Shown here piece after piece: positions 8,981 to 19,811 of a stretch of 64,000 nt of DNA; within the stretch, counting starts at the first letter, position 1, and every line of letters begins with the position of its first letter. Origin of the DNA: Paramyrothecium sp. XJ0827. Lineage: Eukaryota > Ascomycota > Sordariomycetes > Hypocreales > Stachybotryaceae. Location: the NCBI GenBank assembly GCA_020881915.1, contig JAJFPB010000002.1, positions 806,001-870,000 on the forward strand, written 5' to 3'. The position numbers and the translations under genes were made by a program. Under the pieces are notes generated by a model. The model was not told where the DNA came from, searched no databases, and worked only from the letters and a program-made list of their open reading frames with translations.

Positions 8981-10300
8981 CTAAGGATCAGTCTTTGGTA
9001 TAGAGCTTGGAAACTGGTCCCTCAGCCATTTCTGGTATTCACCCTCAACTTGAAGCTTTGTCCAAGCAACTTCCTGTTTCGTTGTAGTTGGCTTTTGACC
9101 AACTTCGTGTCGAATTCTGTCGATAATTTCACGGGCCTCCACCTCCGGCCACAGGCTTTTCATTACCGACATCGAGAATAACATTGGGTTTTCTCTATTC
9201 GTATCGGCCTTCCTGAAACCCAGAGCAAATGCTTCCATAACTTTGTTGTATTTCCCATACACGACAGGAGCGGCGATGAAATCTAGTTCTGTCAAGTTGG
9301 CTGGAGAATCTCGCGTCTCGGTCACCAGCACTGTTTTCCGGCCTGTTATGTCGCTTAGAGCCTTCTTATGAAATGGATAATCCGAGCCTCTGAGAGCATA
9401 AGCCCTGAAATGAGTTCGCTTGGCGGTAGGCACAAGTGCAAGAAGTCGACCTTTAGACATCATGTATGGTGTAGAGCCTACTTCTGGTTTCCCAGTTTTT
9501 GTAAGATGAGGGGGAATCGTGACCGAAAGCGGATTTATTGTATGTGCGTCTTCTTGATTTTGACTTTTGAGAATATGTTGCTTGATCTCACTAAACCCCC
9601 CTTGCTTGATGTCTGGGTTCTCATCTTGGTGCTCCTGCTTGTGACCATTGTCATGCTGGTCTCCCTGTTGTCCTTGCTGGTCTCCCTGTTGTCCTTGCTG
9701 TTCTCCCTGTTGTCCTTGCTGTTCTCCCTGTTGTCCTTGCTGGTCTTTCTCTTGCTTGTCTTTGTCTTGTTGTCCCTTCTCCTCTTTCTCTTTTTGGTCT
9801 GCACTCTCTTTCCCCTGCTCTTCCGGCTGTGCGACACCTTCCATAGCCGTGTCTCTGTCCCTCCCGTCCTGCTGTGGAATTTCTTCCATAGACTTCTCAG
9901 CTTCCTCTTTCTTGACAAATCTCACTTTGACTCCAATCTCATTTTCTCCATTTTTGTTATCCCTTGCGTTGTCATTGTCATTGTTGTCCTCCTCGTTGTC
10001 ATCAGCCTCGTTGCCATCAGAATAAGTCAACCGACCGTTGTGTATCTCCACATTGGGATCAACAATTTTCCCTTGTGTTTCGCAATCATTCAGCCAGCGT
10101 TCGTTCAGAACGGTGATACCATTATTTTTAAGAGCTCCAGTCCAGGCAGCAACTTCGTTCTTCCGTCCTTGATCCGACACAATGAGGATACTCGGAGTAT
10201 TTATTTCTCTTTGCCATCCCTTTGACTGCAGCCATGCCGTGATCTCCTCTTGGGTTTTCCCGTGAAACTTTCCCGCAAGATTGTAAAGTGTGTGCGTCAT
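8981..10300 (-). CDS. BRCT-like domain protein with Gln/Gly repeats, 439 aa
   Basis: The ATG at 10300 (MTHTLYNLAG) is preferred; the frame extends to 10393 but only through leader-like sequence, and a TATAAAA lies at 10381-10387 on this strand. Residues ~5-90 look like a BRCT domain: an N-terminal strand, a central VSDQG segment, and the helix with the typical Trp-x3-Cys arrangement (ERWLNDCETQGKIVD). BRCT domains bind phosphopeptides or DNA ends in DNA-damage proteins. An acidic and then Gln/Gly/Glu-rich linker follows, including four ~21-bp repeats encoding QQGQQGE/D (about 9655-9745). The C-terminal ~200 residues form an unassigned folded region. A nuclear role is likely; the specific function is unknown. 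Confidence 0.6.
   Translation of the reverse strand: MTHTLYNLAGKFHGKTQEEITAWLQSKGWQREINTPSILIVSDQGRKNEVAAWTGALKNNGITVLNERWLNDCETQGKIVDPNVEIHNGRLTYSDGNEADDNEEDNNDNDNARDNKNGENEIGVKVRFVKKEEAEKSMEEIPQQDGRDRDTAMEGVAQPEEQGKESADQKEKEEKGQQDKDKQEKDQQGQQGEQQGQQGEQQGQQGDQQGQQGDQHDNGHKQEHQDENPDIKQGGFSEIKQHILKSQNQEDAHTINPLSVTIPPHLTKTGKPEVGSTPYMMSKGRLLALVPTAKRTHFRAYALRGSDYPFHKKALSDITGRKTVLVTETRDSPANLTELDFIAAPVVYGKYNKVMEAFALGFRKADTNRENPMLFSMSVMKSLWPEVEAREIIDRIRHEVGQKPTTTKQEVAWTKLQVEGEYQKWLRDQFPSSIPKTDP
9655..9745. repeat. 21-bp coding repeat (QQGQQGE/D)
   Basis: Four tandem 21-bp units (plus-strand core ttgtccttgctgttctccctg and variants) inside the BRCT-like gene. Likely length-variable. Confidence 0.75.
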
Positions 10301-10961
10301 ATTCAAATAATAGCCGAGGTGAAGTCTTAAAGATGCTTTATGGTTTGAGTGAGCAGTGCAGTGTATGGCTAAGGGAACGATTTTATAGAGCAACTTACGA
10401 AATTTAGAATTTAGTTTTAGGCATTAAATTAAACCCCTTCCATTCCTAGATTTAATACCTAAGGCGATCAACCAATGCCTATCTAAGTTGATATCCGCTA
10501 CCGGGCAAGTATTATCTCTGGTTTTGCTACTGGATAATAATATTAAATTCTTTATTCGCAGAATTATATTGCAAATCCATGTTCGAGTGGACTTCAGTGG
10601 CTCATAGTAGGTGACCTTAGACCGTGGCCTACCCTAAAGCTTGCCATTCAACGTGCCCCCGAATCTTCCCCTTCCTTGACCACGTTGCTACCTACCAAAA
10701 TCCGTCAACGTCCTGCAGGAGGCAGACAGCTACTAAGCAAGGCGTTCTCCGCTCATTCCACAGGACGCTGCCCTAGACGTCGCCATTACATCCTCATCCG
10801 CCGAAACAAAAATTCATTCTACAAAACTTGACTTGTGGTGATTCATGCACAAAAAAGTATTTCATTAAAGATTGGGCGACTTAAGTGATTCTATTATGGG
10901 CAATCTGAATGCAAAATGCAGAATAAATTTATAAAGCGGTTATTCTTGAAGCACCACTGGC
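10301..10961. other. Intergenic, AT-rich
   Basis: Holds the presumed TATA box of the BRCT-like gene (10381-10387) and the 3' flank of the ferric reductase gene. No gene seen. Confidence 0.4.
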
Positions 10962-12999
10962 TCATATCTCTTCCAAAGATAACCCAGAAGCCGTCGATAG
11001 GCGGGAGGCTTTTGTTCGGGGCTTTTCATCCGAATCTGGTACCAAGCTTGCCAAAGAGGACCGAGGCGAAACAGAAGTATCGAGCTCTGAAGGTATTTCC
11101 ATTTTGTCCACGTGGTTCGACGAAGCAGTTGATGTCATATCCAGATCTTTTCCTCGTTTGGCTAAACGCCTTGGAGGAAGAGTAGCATCGCTATCTGTAG
11201 TACCGGACTGATTAGACTGTGGCCGAAACTCGGTCTCAGCAAACTCGACCATGCCATCCATAGAATGGATCACTCCTTTCCGTATTAGTTCCGTAAAAGT
11301 GCAATCACCACAGGCTAGAATCTTATTAGTTCATGATTAATGGCTGGCGCCGATGAAGGGTTATCTACCGGTCACCATTATTCTGCCTTGCAGTCGCTTT
11401 CTTTCCTCACTGATCTTGGTTATAATGAAAGACTCGAACGTTTGCTTGCGAGGTTTTACGGTTGTCCAATGCTGGTTCTTCTCAAACGGGAGAGATGTAG
11501 GCTTCGAAGGATACCCACAGCAGACAACCAAAAGCTCCTAATTCACGTTAGAGAGTTGAATATGGTGAAAGGGTGCGTACGTACATTGCCAGGATCTAAT
11601 CCTTGCAGTGTCTCGAACTGGTCACCAACCAAATCCATTTGGGATGGACTTTCCAAGAGCCAAAACAAAATGAGCTTCTTAGTCGCGTCAAGGTACAAGG
11701 GCTTTCGCCTCAGGAGTTCCAATTGCCTTGCCACCTCGTCCTTTTGGCTAAGCGTTGACTCTGCGGATAGATTCAATGCCCTAAGCCTCGTTGAAACTTC
11801 ATTTATTTTGTCTTTGACTGATTCGTCGTGTTTTCGCCGACCGGCCAAGGCCATAGCATACGGCAAAACCCCCGCTATACCAATTCCTTTCGCTGTGAGC
11901 ACCACGTTTTCATAATCATGAAGCGCCAAGTCTTTCCCGAATGGACCTTCAAGACGAATGTGAGTGCCTTTTTTGAGCTTGGAGATAAGCTTACCAAAGC
12001 CTGCCCATCCTTCACGACTCGAAAGCAGGAAGTTCACACTAGACAGTCTTGAGGAAGGAGTCAATCGCTCGATTGGCGGCCAAATTGCAACAGCAGAATA
12101 GCTAGCCAACGAGCCGTGACCAGGGAAAAGAATGTTGAAATAAGCTCCCGGAAATGCTCGGATAGGAAATTTCAGGACAACCTCTACCCTAGTTATGGTG
12201 GGCGTTCGCTTTGTATCAATAACATGCCCACGAATAGGGCTCAAAACCAACTTAAACAACCTGAACATGGTTGTCGCCAACCAACAACCACAAGCTAGAC
12301 TCATAATGATTTGCGCTCGTGCGGATGACGCTCGGAGGACATGCCAAGATAATGCGGCGATGACTGAGAGGGTAATGATTCTATGAATCAAGAGATGCCA
12401 TTTACCTAGAAGGTTTCGAATGAAGCACAGGGATATAACACCGGTGATAAGAAGAGCACAAGTCGTCTGTATAAAGTGTTAATAGTTTCCTGCCCCATCA
12501 GTCGACACATACTTACAGCCCAGCCCGATAGTAGTTTCTCCAAGCCATGTGGGTCATCCTTCAGCATTATCACGGCATGTGCGGCTGCTTCGAGCATGAC
12601 TACCCTGCCCATCCAATGATGAAATAGGAGATATGAAGTGCGGTGGATATTGAGTGTCTGAACGACTGGCCCCATGCGTCCACCGAGGCTCAATGGGATT
12701 ATGTTGACGGCAGCGGCAAAGGCGGATTTTCTGCCAACTTGTCTCCAGTCGAAATTCTCAGAGCCCTCTAAGGGTGCAAAGATAAGAGCTATGTTGATAA
12801 GGGAGAACAGGGCTAGTGTGAAGGCATTTAGGCGTGTGACGCTGTCCCAGTGTTTCCCCCGCTGAACGAGCAGGGAATATTTGATGTGTCTAGCACAGAA
12901 GTCTCTGAGATTGGGAAAGAGATATTTCAACCCCGTAACAAGGAGGCATAAAAAACACAAGCCGCCGAACGCGACAAGATACCATATAGTACTTTCCAT
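10962..12999 (-). CDS. Ferric reductase-like oxidoreductase (FRE), 4 exons, 628 aa
   Basis: Splicing exons 12999-12517, 12466-11585, 11537-11369 and 11314-10962 (introns of 50, 47 and 54 bp, GT..AG) gives one frame of 628 residues, the usual FRE size range. FRE proteins move electrons from NADPH through FAD and two hemes to extracellular Fe3+. An N-terminal helix is followed by the ferric-reductase membrane core. Two His pairs 14 residues apart (H127/H141 and H189/H203) match the four heme ligands. A FAD-binding-like region (FPGAYFNILFPG) lacks the usual HPFxxxS motif. An NADPH-like segment has GPFGKDLALHDY, then a divergent Gly loop (AKGIGIAG). The C-terminus (VTACGDC, then VEFAETEF) fits the family end. 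It neighbours patatin-like and DUF3723-like genes. Activity is uncertain because of the FAD region. Confidence 0.8.
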
Positions 13000-13416
13000 T
13001 ATTTCGTTTTTCTTAGTTACGCTTCCTTTTGTTGCGAAGGTTGGGCCACTCGCAACACATATACCTCGTTGTCGATTTACTTTAGAGGACTAATTTTAAA
13101 ACCGGCGCTTACCAGCGCTGAGTCCGGGTCCGAATGTGGGGCCGCCAGCGGCACGCTTTGAAGGATGGGCCGGGATACTCTGCTAAATTCGGCACGGGGT
13201 CGGCGGCTAAGCCCGGCAGGCGCTTCTCATGTTCTTCAAGGGAGTCCCAAAACTTGTCCAATTGGTTAGCTGCCATGATGGCGGCGCTTCGCCCCTTTTC
13301 GCCGGCGCTAAAGACTCGACATTAAAGGCAATGCGTCCTCTCAAATCTTGTTTGAATAGCATCGAGCCGAAATCTTTTCATTCCATACCCCCTTTGACGC
13401 AATTCAAGTCCTCAAA
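13000..13416. other. Divergent intergenic region
   Basis: Separates the FRE start (12999, minus) from the MADS-like start (13417, plus), so both promoters should lie here. It includes a locally GC-rich patch near 13100-13310. No gene assigned. Confidence 0.4.
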
Positions 13417-13974
13417 ATGCCTCCAGTACGCCGTCAGCGAGGTATCAAAAACCGTGACCCTGAGGCTGGTATGAACAATCGCCAGTATGGGCTGGGGAAA
13501 AAAGCCAACACTTTCTTCAACTTTTATGGCGGCGAGGTCCTTCTTGTCATTAAGCGCAGCGACGGTCGATTTGGGGGCTTCCAATCTCAACCGGGGTTAC
13601 TCCAGAAATTATCGCAGCAATGTATAACAGACGACATGCTGTCTACACCCCTGAACTATACTGAAAGCGCCTCGAATTCTTCATCCCCGCTTAGCTCCAA
13701 CTCGCCACCCTGCATAGATAGGGAAACGTCCTCGTCAAGTTGCATGACAGAGACCTCCATCTCCAATTCGTCACAAGTATCAACATTGTGTTTTCCACCA
13801 GGGATGACTTGGCAGAATCCAAGTCCGCAGACTTCACAGGGAACGGAAAGCGGATCATCACCCAGACGCGCTAAGCAGCAAATATTCCAACCGAAACCCA
13901 TCTCTTTATCGCAAAAAAAAGCGCTTCTGTCATTGATTGACGATTGTTTCGAAGAGGAAGGTAGAACGAGGTGA
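13417..13974 (+). CDS. Small MADS-box-like (SRF-type) protein, 185 aa
   Basis: From ATG 13417. The first ~60 residues resemble a MADS box: basic start with IKNRDPEAG, then the RxxGLxKKA element (NRQYGLGKKANTF), then EVLLVIKRSDGRF, in the order of the DNA-contacting helix and beta strand of SRF/MEF2 domains. The family binds A/T-rich CArG-type DNA as dimers. The remainder is Ser/Thr-rich and disordered, ending in a short helix (SLSQKKALLSLIDD). It is much shorter than the fungal MCM1 or RLM1 regulators and appears to be a divergent accessory type. It is divergent from the FRE gene and lies ~190 bp beyond the 3' end of the patatin-like gene. Confidence 0.55.
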   Translation: MPPVRRQRGIKNRDPEAGMNNRQYGLGKKANTFFNFYGGEVLLVIKRSDGRFGGFQSQPGLLQKLSQQCITDDMLSTPLNYTESASNSSSPLSSNSPPCIDRETSSSSCMTETSISNSSQVSTLCFPPGMTWQNPSPQTSQGTESGSSPRRAKQQIFQPKPISLSQKKALLSLIDDCFEEEGRTR

Positions 13975-14164
13975 TAAATAGCAAATCTCACATTCTTTTA
14001 CGTGGCGCGCACTACATGTACTCTAGCACGGATTTAATTATTTACAAGCATTTAATTCTTCCATTGTATTACTAGAGTTTCACGAGAATGGTAGTGTATG
14101 ATACTACTCACTCTCTGGACCAGCTGAACGGGTTTCATTTCTGTAGAAGAGGTTTCAGCAATAT

Positions 14165-16555
14165 CTATTGATTTCCAAGGCAGTCTAATAGCTTCCGCAC
14201 CTCCATGCTCGAGTCTCTAACATACGGTCTGCGAATAGCGCTTCTGTCCCGCCTTCCAAAGGGACAATACAGCTTTTGATCCTTGATAAGCTTCTCAACG
14301 GGGTATGGACACTTGCTAATGTTATACCTCCTGCCATCTGGACCGTTTAGTTGTACATGTATCTTTGTTTTAAGAGAGCTTATCCTGACCCGGAGTTCAT
14401 ATAAGAATGGTTCAAAATGCTGGCACTGTCGTATAGTTTCTTTCGTACAGAGAGGAATCGTTGTCTCGTGAACATCATCTCCCCGGTAGTGCATGTATTG
14501 TTTGCATCTGTTCAGCTTGAACAACAGGTCTAAGAGGCCATGACCTGGTTGGAGCCGACATCGAACCAAAACATTGAAGACATCAGTGAACGTTTGGACT
14601 TGTGGTGCCAACTCAATGTAGAATAAGCTAGCATGCAGCTCGCTTGCCATGATTTGCATGTACTCCTGGCTACAGGGGATACCGTCGAAGCGAATGACGG
14701 TCCAAGGGGTCGATCTGATATGACGTAAGTAGGGAAGAGATATTCATCCAGGGAACTCACTCTGAAATCCCATGATTACTCGTGAAGGAGGAAGTCTTTG
14801 TTTTTAAAATAGTCGACATGTTATCGAAAATCTTAGAATCGGATAGACTCCACGTGAGGGTCTTACCGAATTTAATTGTCGTGCGACGAAATTTGACGCC
14901 CTGGACTTTGGGAAGGTGATGCATACAGTCGGCGAGGCTCCATTTCTGCAAGAAGCATGTAATGACAAAGAAGCAACCTACATCAGTCTCAGAATAGCGC
15001 GTTCCTTGTGAATCAAGTTGAATGGAGGTTGATACCTAAATCAGATCCAATGATCTCATCAAAGTGATCCTTTAATGCTATAGTATTAAGGCCAATCGCG
15101 CGTCTTAGCGCCTGCAGAAAGCGAAATATGTCCTCTGCATTTGACCCCCCTAGTTTTAGGACGCGCTTGATAGCAGTCGGTGGTTGTAAGGGGATCGAGG
15201 ATGAATTGCCAGCCTTGCATTTGGGGCAAACCTTTAAAACGTGGCTACCAGATGTGTTAGACTGACCATGAATGATGGCACAGTCTTCACAAATCTTATG
15301 CCCACAATCCAATGTAAATCTCATTGGCTGCAAGATGCAAAAAGCGCATCCAAGTTGTGTAACCTCAGAATCAATAATAATTGCCTGGTGATGTCGAAGT
15401 AGATTTATTTTGGAATCGATGTACTTAGAGGCGAGACGCAAAAACTCAACCTCAACAGCCATTGTAAGGCTTCGTTTCTTGTATAGTGCCTCACAACTTT
15501 TGATTGCCGGTCTGTAAAGCCTGCCAAAGACAGCTGTGGGAGAAAACTCTGCAGGGATCAGTCCAATGACCTCGAGGTTTTTAACCAGAATACGCACCAT
15601 GCATCCCAGGAGGGTAAGCATCCATGACGAGTGCCGATGCTAGCACGCCTATCGCGGACTTGGAGTCTCCATTTTGTCGTATGAAAGTTTCTACGTTTTT
15701 CTCCATCTGCTTGGGTAGCTGATATTCGATTCTGGAGGCCATGATATAATCGAAAGCGGCGCATGGTTGATGCACATATTGATTTATGGCTTTATGGAGC
15801 AGTGACTTAATATGTCTTGCACGAAAATATAAGCCATTTGCATTGCGGTCTGTGACTGATGCTCCCACGTCTCTGTGGAGTTGACCCGGAATATTATCTT
15901 GGTGTAAAGTGTGGATTTTGAAACATTCGTTGACAATCTTGCGTATTTCTAGTTGACTGTACGACTTGGTGCAATCCTTGCGTGTTGAGTTATTGAAAAA
16001 TGTGCTCAGTTGCGATTCGATGTCTGTCAGTCTTTCGTGGTGGATCAGGATTATCCGTGAACGGCGAGGAACTTTTTTATTAATCGCATTTTTTATCCAG
16101 GAACAGAGAAAATCCATGACCTCCGCAACACCACCAAAGTCAGGGATAAAAATAAGTATAGCATCAGTAAAGAAAGCTAGCACATTGCTGTAAAAGCTGT
16201 AGGAAATTTCTTTGGCTGAAGTATTTCGAGCAATCACCGTATGTAAAATGGAGCCCTCCGTTTGAAAACCGGGTTGGAGGCGAGGTAGTGATGAATCATG
16301 AAGCTCACAATCCACAAGCAGGGTTCCCTTGTTTAAGACAGATAGGGATACTGAGTGCCCCGCATTAGCATTGTTTATTCGCAATGTTGTGGTGAGATAC
16401 TGCCTCTTTAGCCAGCCACCGATCGTTGCGATGACTTGGGGTCTCCCGGAAATTTGATCGAGAATGTTATATGTGGCTGGTATTTCCCGTAAGAATGGCC
16501 CAGGAAGGCCCGGCGCATTCGAGTATAACTCGAGAAGTGGATGGAGAGATGGCAT
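14165..16555 (-). CDS. Patatin-like protein with RING-type finger, 4 exons, 745 aa; catalytic motifs lost
   Basis: Exons 16555-15598, 15548-15036, 14977-14761 and 14714-14165 join in frame (introns 49, 58 and 46 bp with good consensus). Residues 1-~380 match the N-terminal region of fungal patatin-like proteins, including DAYPPGMH at the first splice. A RING-like Cys/His cluster lies at ~387-430 (CAFC, then CGHKICEDC, then CPKC). A patatin start follows at ~448 (KRVLKL, then the helix up to FDEIIG). Patatins are lipid acyl hydrolases using a Ser-Asp dyad. Here the oxyanion DGGGxRG is replaced by GGSNAED, and the GxSxG elbow reads GSDLG, with Asp where Ser should be. The middle of the catalytic domain, including DGG/DGA, also seems missing. 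Probably inactive as a lipase, yet frame and splicing are intact. Confidence 0.75.
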
Positions 16556-16831
16556 TGCAGGAAGAATAATTTGTGTAGATCGAGTGGCGCATTTACGGTG
16601 GGCTTAGGCTGAGGGGTAGGTTTTAGGCATAAGGCCCAGTAGGCACTATAGGTGCGAAAGTTACTAAAACAAGGTCCTCTAATATTGATGTTTAAAATTA
16701 AGCGCGTTGGAAATAAAAAAACAGCCAATGGTACAGCGATTTGTCCAAGATCCAGATTGACGTATGTTTTTTATTTTATTTCATTTTTCAAGAGCTGCGG
16801 CAATGTTTTAGCTCAGAAAATAAAAATAAAA

Positions 16832-19097
16832 ATGGCTTCCTTGACAGAAACCTTGTGTGGAGTTGTTCACATTCCCTTGGCTTTACTTCAGTCAGGAGCA
16901 TTCTCTGAATGCCCTACCCCTTTTGCTCAACAAGCAAGCAGTCACCAATTCGAGGAGTTTCTTAACAATGCTGCGCAGCCAATCACAGGAGTAGTGGATC
17001 TGCAGACTAGAGATAATCTCTTGGAGCATTTGACTATTAGTTCGTCCTATTTCCGACAAACCATCACCCATCCCATTTTCTTTGACGGCTTTCCCATTGA
17101 TTGCCTACTTGGGGAAACTTTCCTAGATCGGGCCAAAATGGCTCTTGGGGACAGATTCCAGTGTACTGTGCGGATTTTTTGCATACCAGGTAAAGCTAGT
17201 TCTCCGTTTTGTGGCAGTATATAATGGTAACGGATGCTCAGAGACACGCGACGCAAAACTCCAAGGCGAGATTCTGAGGCAAGTATTTCTTCACTCAGAT
17301 TCTCTGGATTTAGCTACGAAGTGGTGGCGGAGACTCCCAGATGGTAAAAGGAAACACGTTGCGATGCTACGGCGGCACGATAATGTATGGGCCGCGATGA
17401 AACAAGTCGCTCAGTTTCCAGGACTTTGGGAAGACATCAATATTGGAAACTTTGCCAAAGATCTCGCAGCACACATGGATGATCAAATCAGGACATACTG
17501 GAATCACATCAACAGCGCTTGGGGCTACATTTTTAAAGGTGTAGAAGATTTGCATCCTTTACTAGACCCTGGGACAGTACGCGACCTTCAATCTAGAGTT
17601 CCGAGGTTGAGTACAGTCGATTCACAGTTCGTTCGCCAAGGTCTTTTGCCGGAGGGATCACTTTTTCCCAGTGTTACGGACATTGATGCTAGGAGGAGAA
17701 TTTGCGAAAATCTTATAAAGCTCCCAGTTGTGATACCGAGCCCGCACACATTTCAAGAAAATTTCAAATATCTCACGATTGGCGCTAAGATTCTGGAGAA
17801 GCATGTCCTTATACGGCGCAAGGAAAAACGGGAGGCACAACTAGGCTTTGGGTTCAAAGTCCCAAAATCCCTGTTCGACACTCTCGGAAGCCAGTGGCGA
17901 AGCGACGTCGCGTGTGTTGAGGTGAAAGAAGGAGTTTTCTGCACACTTAAAGACACTCCTAATGTCACTATAACAGGGCTTGAGCTTTTGTGTTCCGCAC
18001 TGAGAGAATTTAACTATATTGCACCTATCCAGCCGTATCTAGATTCGCGCCGTCAGGAGATAAGCCTATTCGAACGAAATCCAGGGAACCTTTCCAGGCT
18101 CCGAAAAAAAGCTTTCCTGCTTGGGGTTCGGAATGAAAAGATATTCGAAGGGATTTCAAATTATGTTGTGGAAGATCTGAAGGCGCAAATGTCAGATACT
18201 ATCACAAGCACATGGCGTGGGGGTAGACCCTCTTTCTCGGAGCTTCGCACAATCCGAAATCAGCTGTTTTTACCGAACGTTCTCAACATTAGCACGCAGG
18301 CCACCGAGTTAGAGACATCTTACTTCTTGAGAGATATGATAAATGCTTTTTTTGGAGAAGGTCAGCTTGTACTTGACAACCAGAAACCGTATTTCGGCTA
18401 TGAACGAGTCTCGGAAACTGCTCTGATGCAAGCCTTGAGTCGAGAGTTGGAAATGATCGATGCGCCCACCGTAGTGGCCGACCCCGTCAGACTTCAGTGG
18501 ATGAAAAAGAAGAGAGCTGAGCGAGCAAAACAAGCCCCAAGCGTACGGACCGATACTAGGAAACAATTAAAAACAAATCCTACATCATCGAAGGCTATTA
18601 AGGCGCAGGGGGGAGGTATCACAAAGCCAACAGGCTCAAATGATCGGGAGGCTCCCAAGAAACGCCAGCAAGAGGCTAGTTCACGACCACGGCCAATTCC
18701 AACTAATAGCTCTTCAGTACTGGCACAACCAGCAGAAGTCAATTCGAATAACCTGAATCTAGTGCCAACTTTACCAGATGTAGCGCCTACAGCAAACACT
18801 CCGTTACTGAACTCAGTACCGGTGGCTGGTAGCACAACGGAAAGGCAAATTCCACAACCCGAGTCAGCGAATGCAGGCACGCAATTTAAGACAAATCCTG
18901 TCAATCGCAAGCGCAAGCTTGATAGCAGTAGGGTCACGCCGTACAATGCAGGAAAGCCGAACACTTCTCGTACCAAACAAGTCTTACAGAAGAGTAATGA
19001 GTTGGACGGCAGCGATGGCTCTGAAATGGATATACCATCTGTTTCAGCGACAAAAACTGCGCCAATTCAGCCACTCTTGTCAGAGGAAGAGCTCTAG
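16832..19097 (+). CDS. DUF3723-like protein, 2 exons, 737 aa
   Basis: ATG 16832 starts exon 1 (16832-17189). A 52-bp intron (GTAAAG to CTCAG) leads to exon 2 (17242-19097). Residues ~190-470 show the pattern I associate with fungal DUF3723: VDSQFVRQGLLPEG, then IPSPHTFQENFKYL, then a helical region ending in the LGF-like AFLLGVRNEKI. The C-terminal ~200 residues are basic, Pro/Ser/Thr-rich and disordered. Function of the family is unknown, but it is a recurrent cargo gene of Starship giant transposons. It is divergent from the patatin-like gene, with starts only ~280 bp apart, so they share a promoter interval (16556-16831). Confidence 0.7.
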
Positions 19098-19811
19098 GAG
19101 GGTATTAGGAGTTTTTGGTGATAGTGTGTAAGCTTAAGCTTTATGGTCGGCATGCTTGGTTAGTTTGTTCGCTGCGACCAAGAGGGTTGAATCTGGATTC
19201 ACTGGCGACCTGCGGTATGATCTGCGCAAAGGGGCCACTCAAACTGGAATTGAAACGTAGTCTGGCCATTTTCGATAATGCATTTCATTGAAACATTCTT
19301 GAGTTGCCATTTCTGAAACTGAACCGGCCATTTTGCATGCGAGTACGCGGTAAAAAACCAGGTGCTCCAATTCCCCTTTTTGGTTAGTATATTTTCCATC
19401 CGGCTCAACCGCGGCTCAGCCTCGCTCAGGCCAAACCAGCCACAGTTCAGGGCTACGCTCCCCTGGCTCAGCCTACCCGAAGCTTACCCTGAGCGGCCCT
19501 GAGCCCGCGAGCATAACTTGACTTATGCAACTTGCATAGCTCTTATGCATGTCATATCTTGGGTCACTGACCCATGTAGATCAAGTAGTCTACTTCCCAG
19601 CTTCAGAGTTGCCCATATGGAAATGGCAAGGGTATTCAATGAGCCCAAATTTGGGGCCAGCATGCTGGCAAGGAGTCTACCTAATGATGAACCTATATAA
19701 TGCCCTCTCTGTGCCGATTCTTGTGGCCCTCCCTCTCCTGTCTGGTTCTGTACCCCTTTAAGTTTACTTTCTCCCATTGCTCCTCCAACTCGTATCTCCT
19801 TCTGACTAAAA
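19098..19811. other. Intergenic
   Basis: 3' flank of the DUF3723-like gene. A GC-rich patch at 19400-19510 differs in composition from its surroundings. No gene supported. Confidence 0.4.

Noticed and set aside
9368..10225. 285-residue plus-strand frame rich in Leu
   Set aside because: It is antisense to the BRCT-like gene; its hydrophobic look comes from the complement of the Gln/Gly/Glu repeats.
11340..11915. 191-residue plus-strand frame
   Set aside because: Antisense to the ferric reductase exons, which have splice and family support.
18494..18976. 160-residue minus-strand frame
   Set aside because: Antisense to the disordered C-terminus of the DUF3723-like gene.
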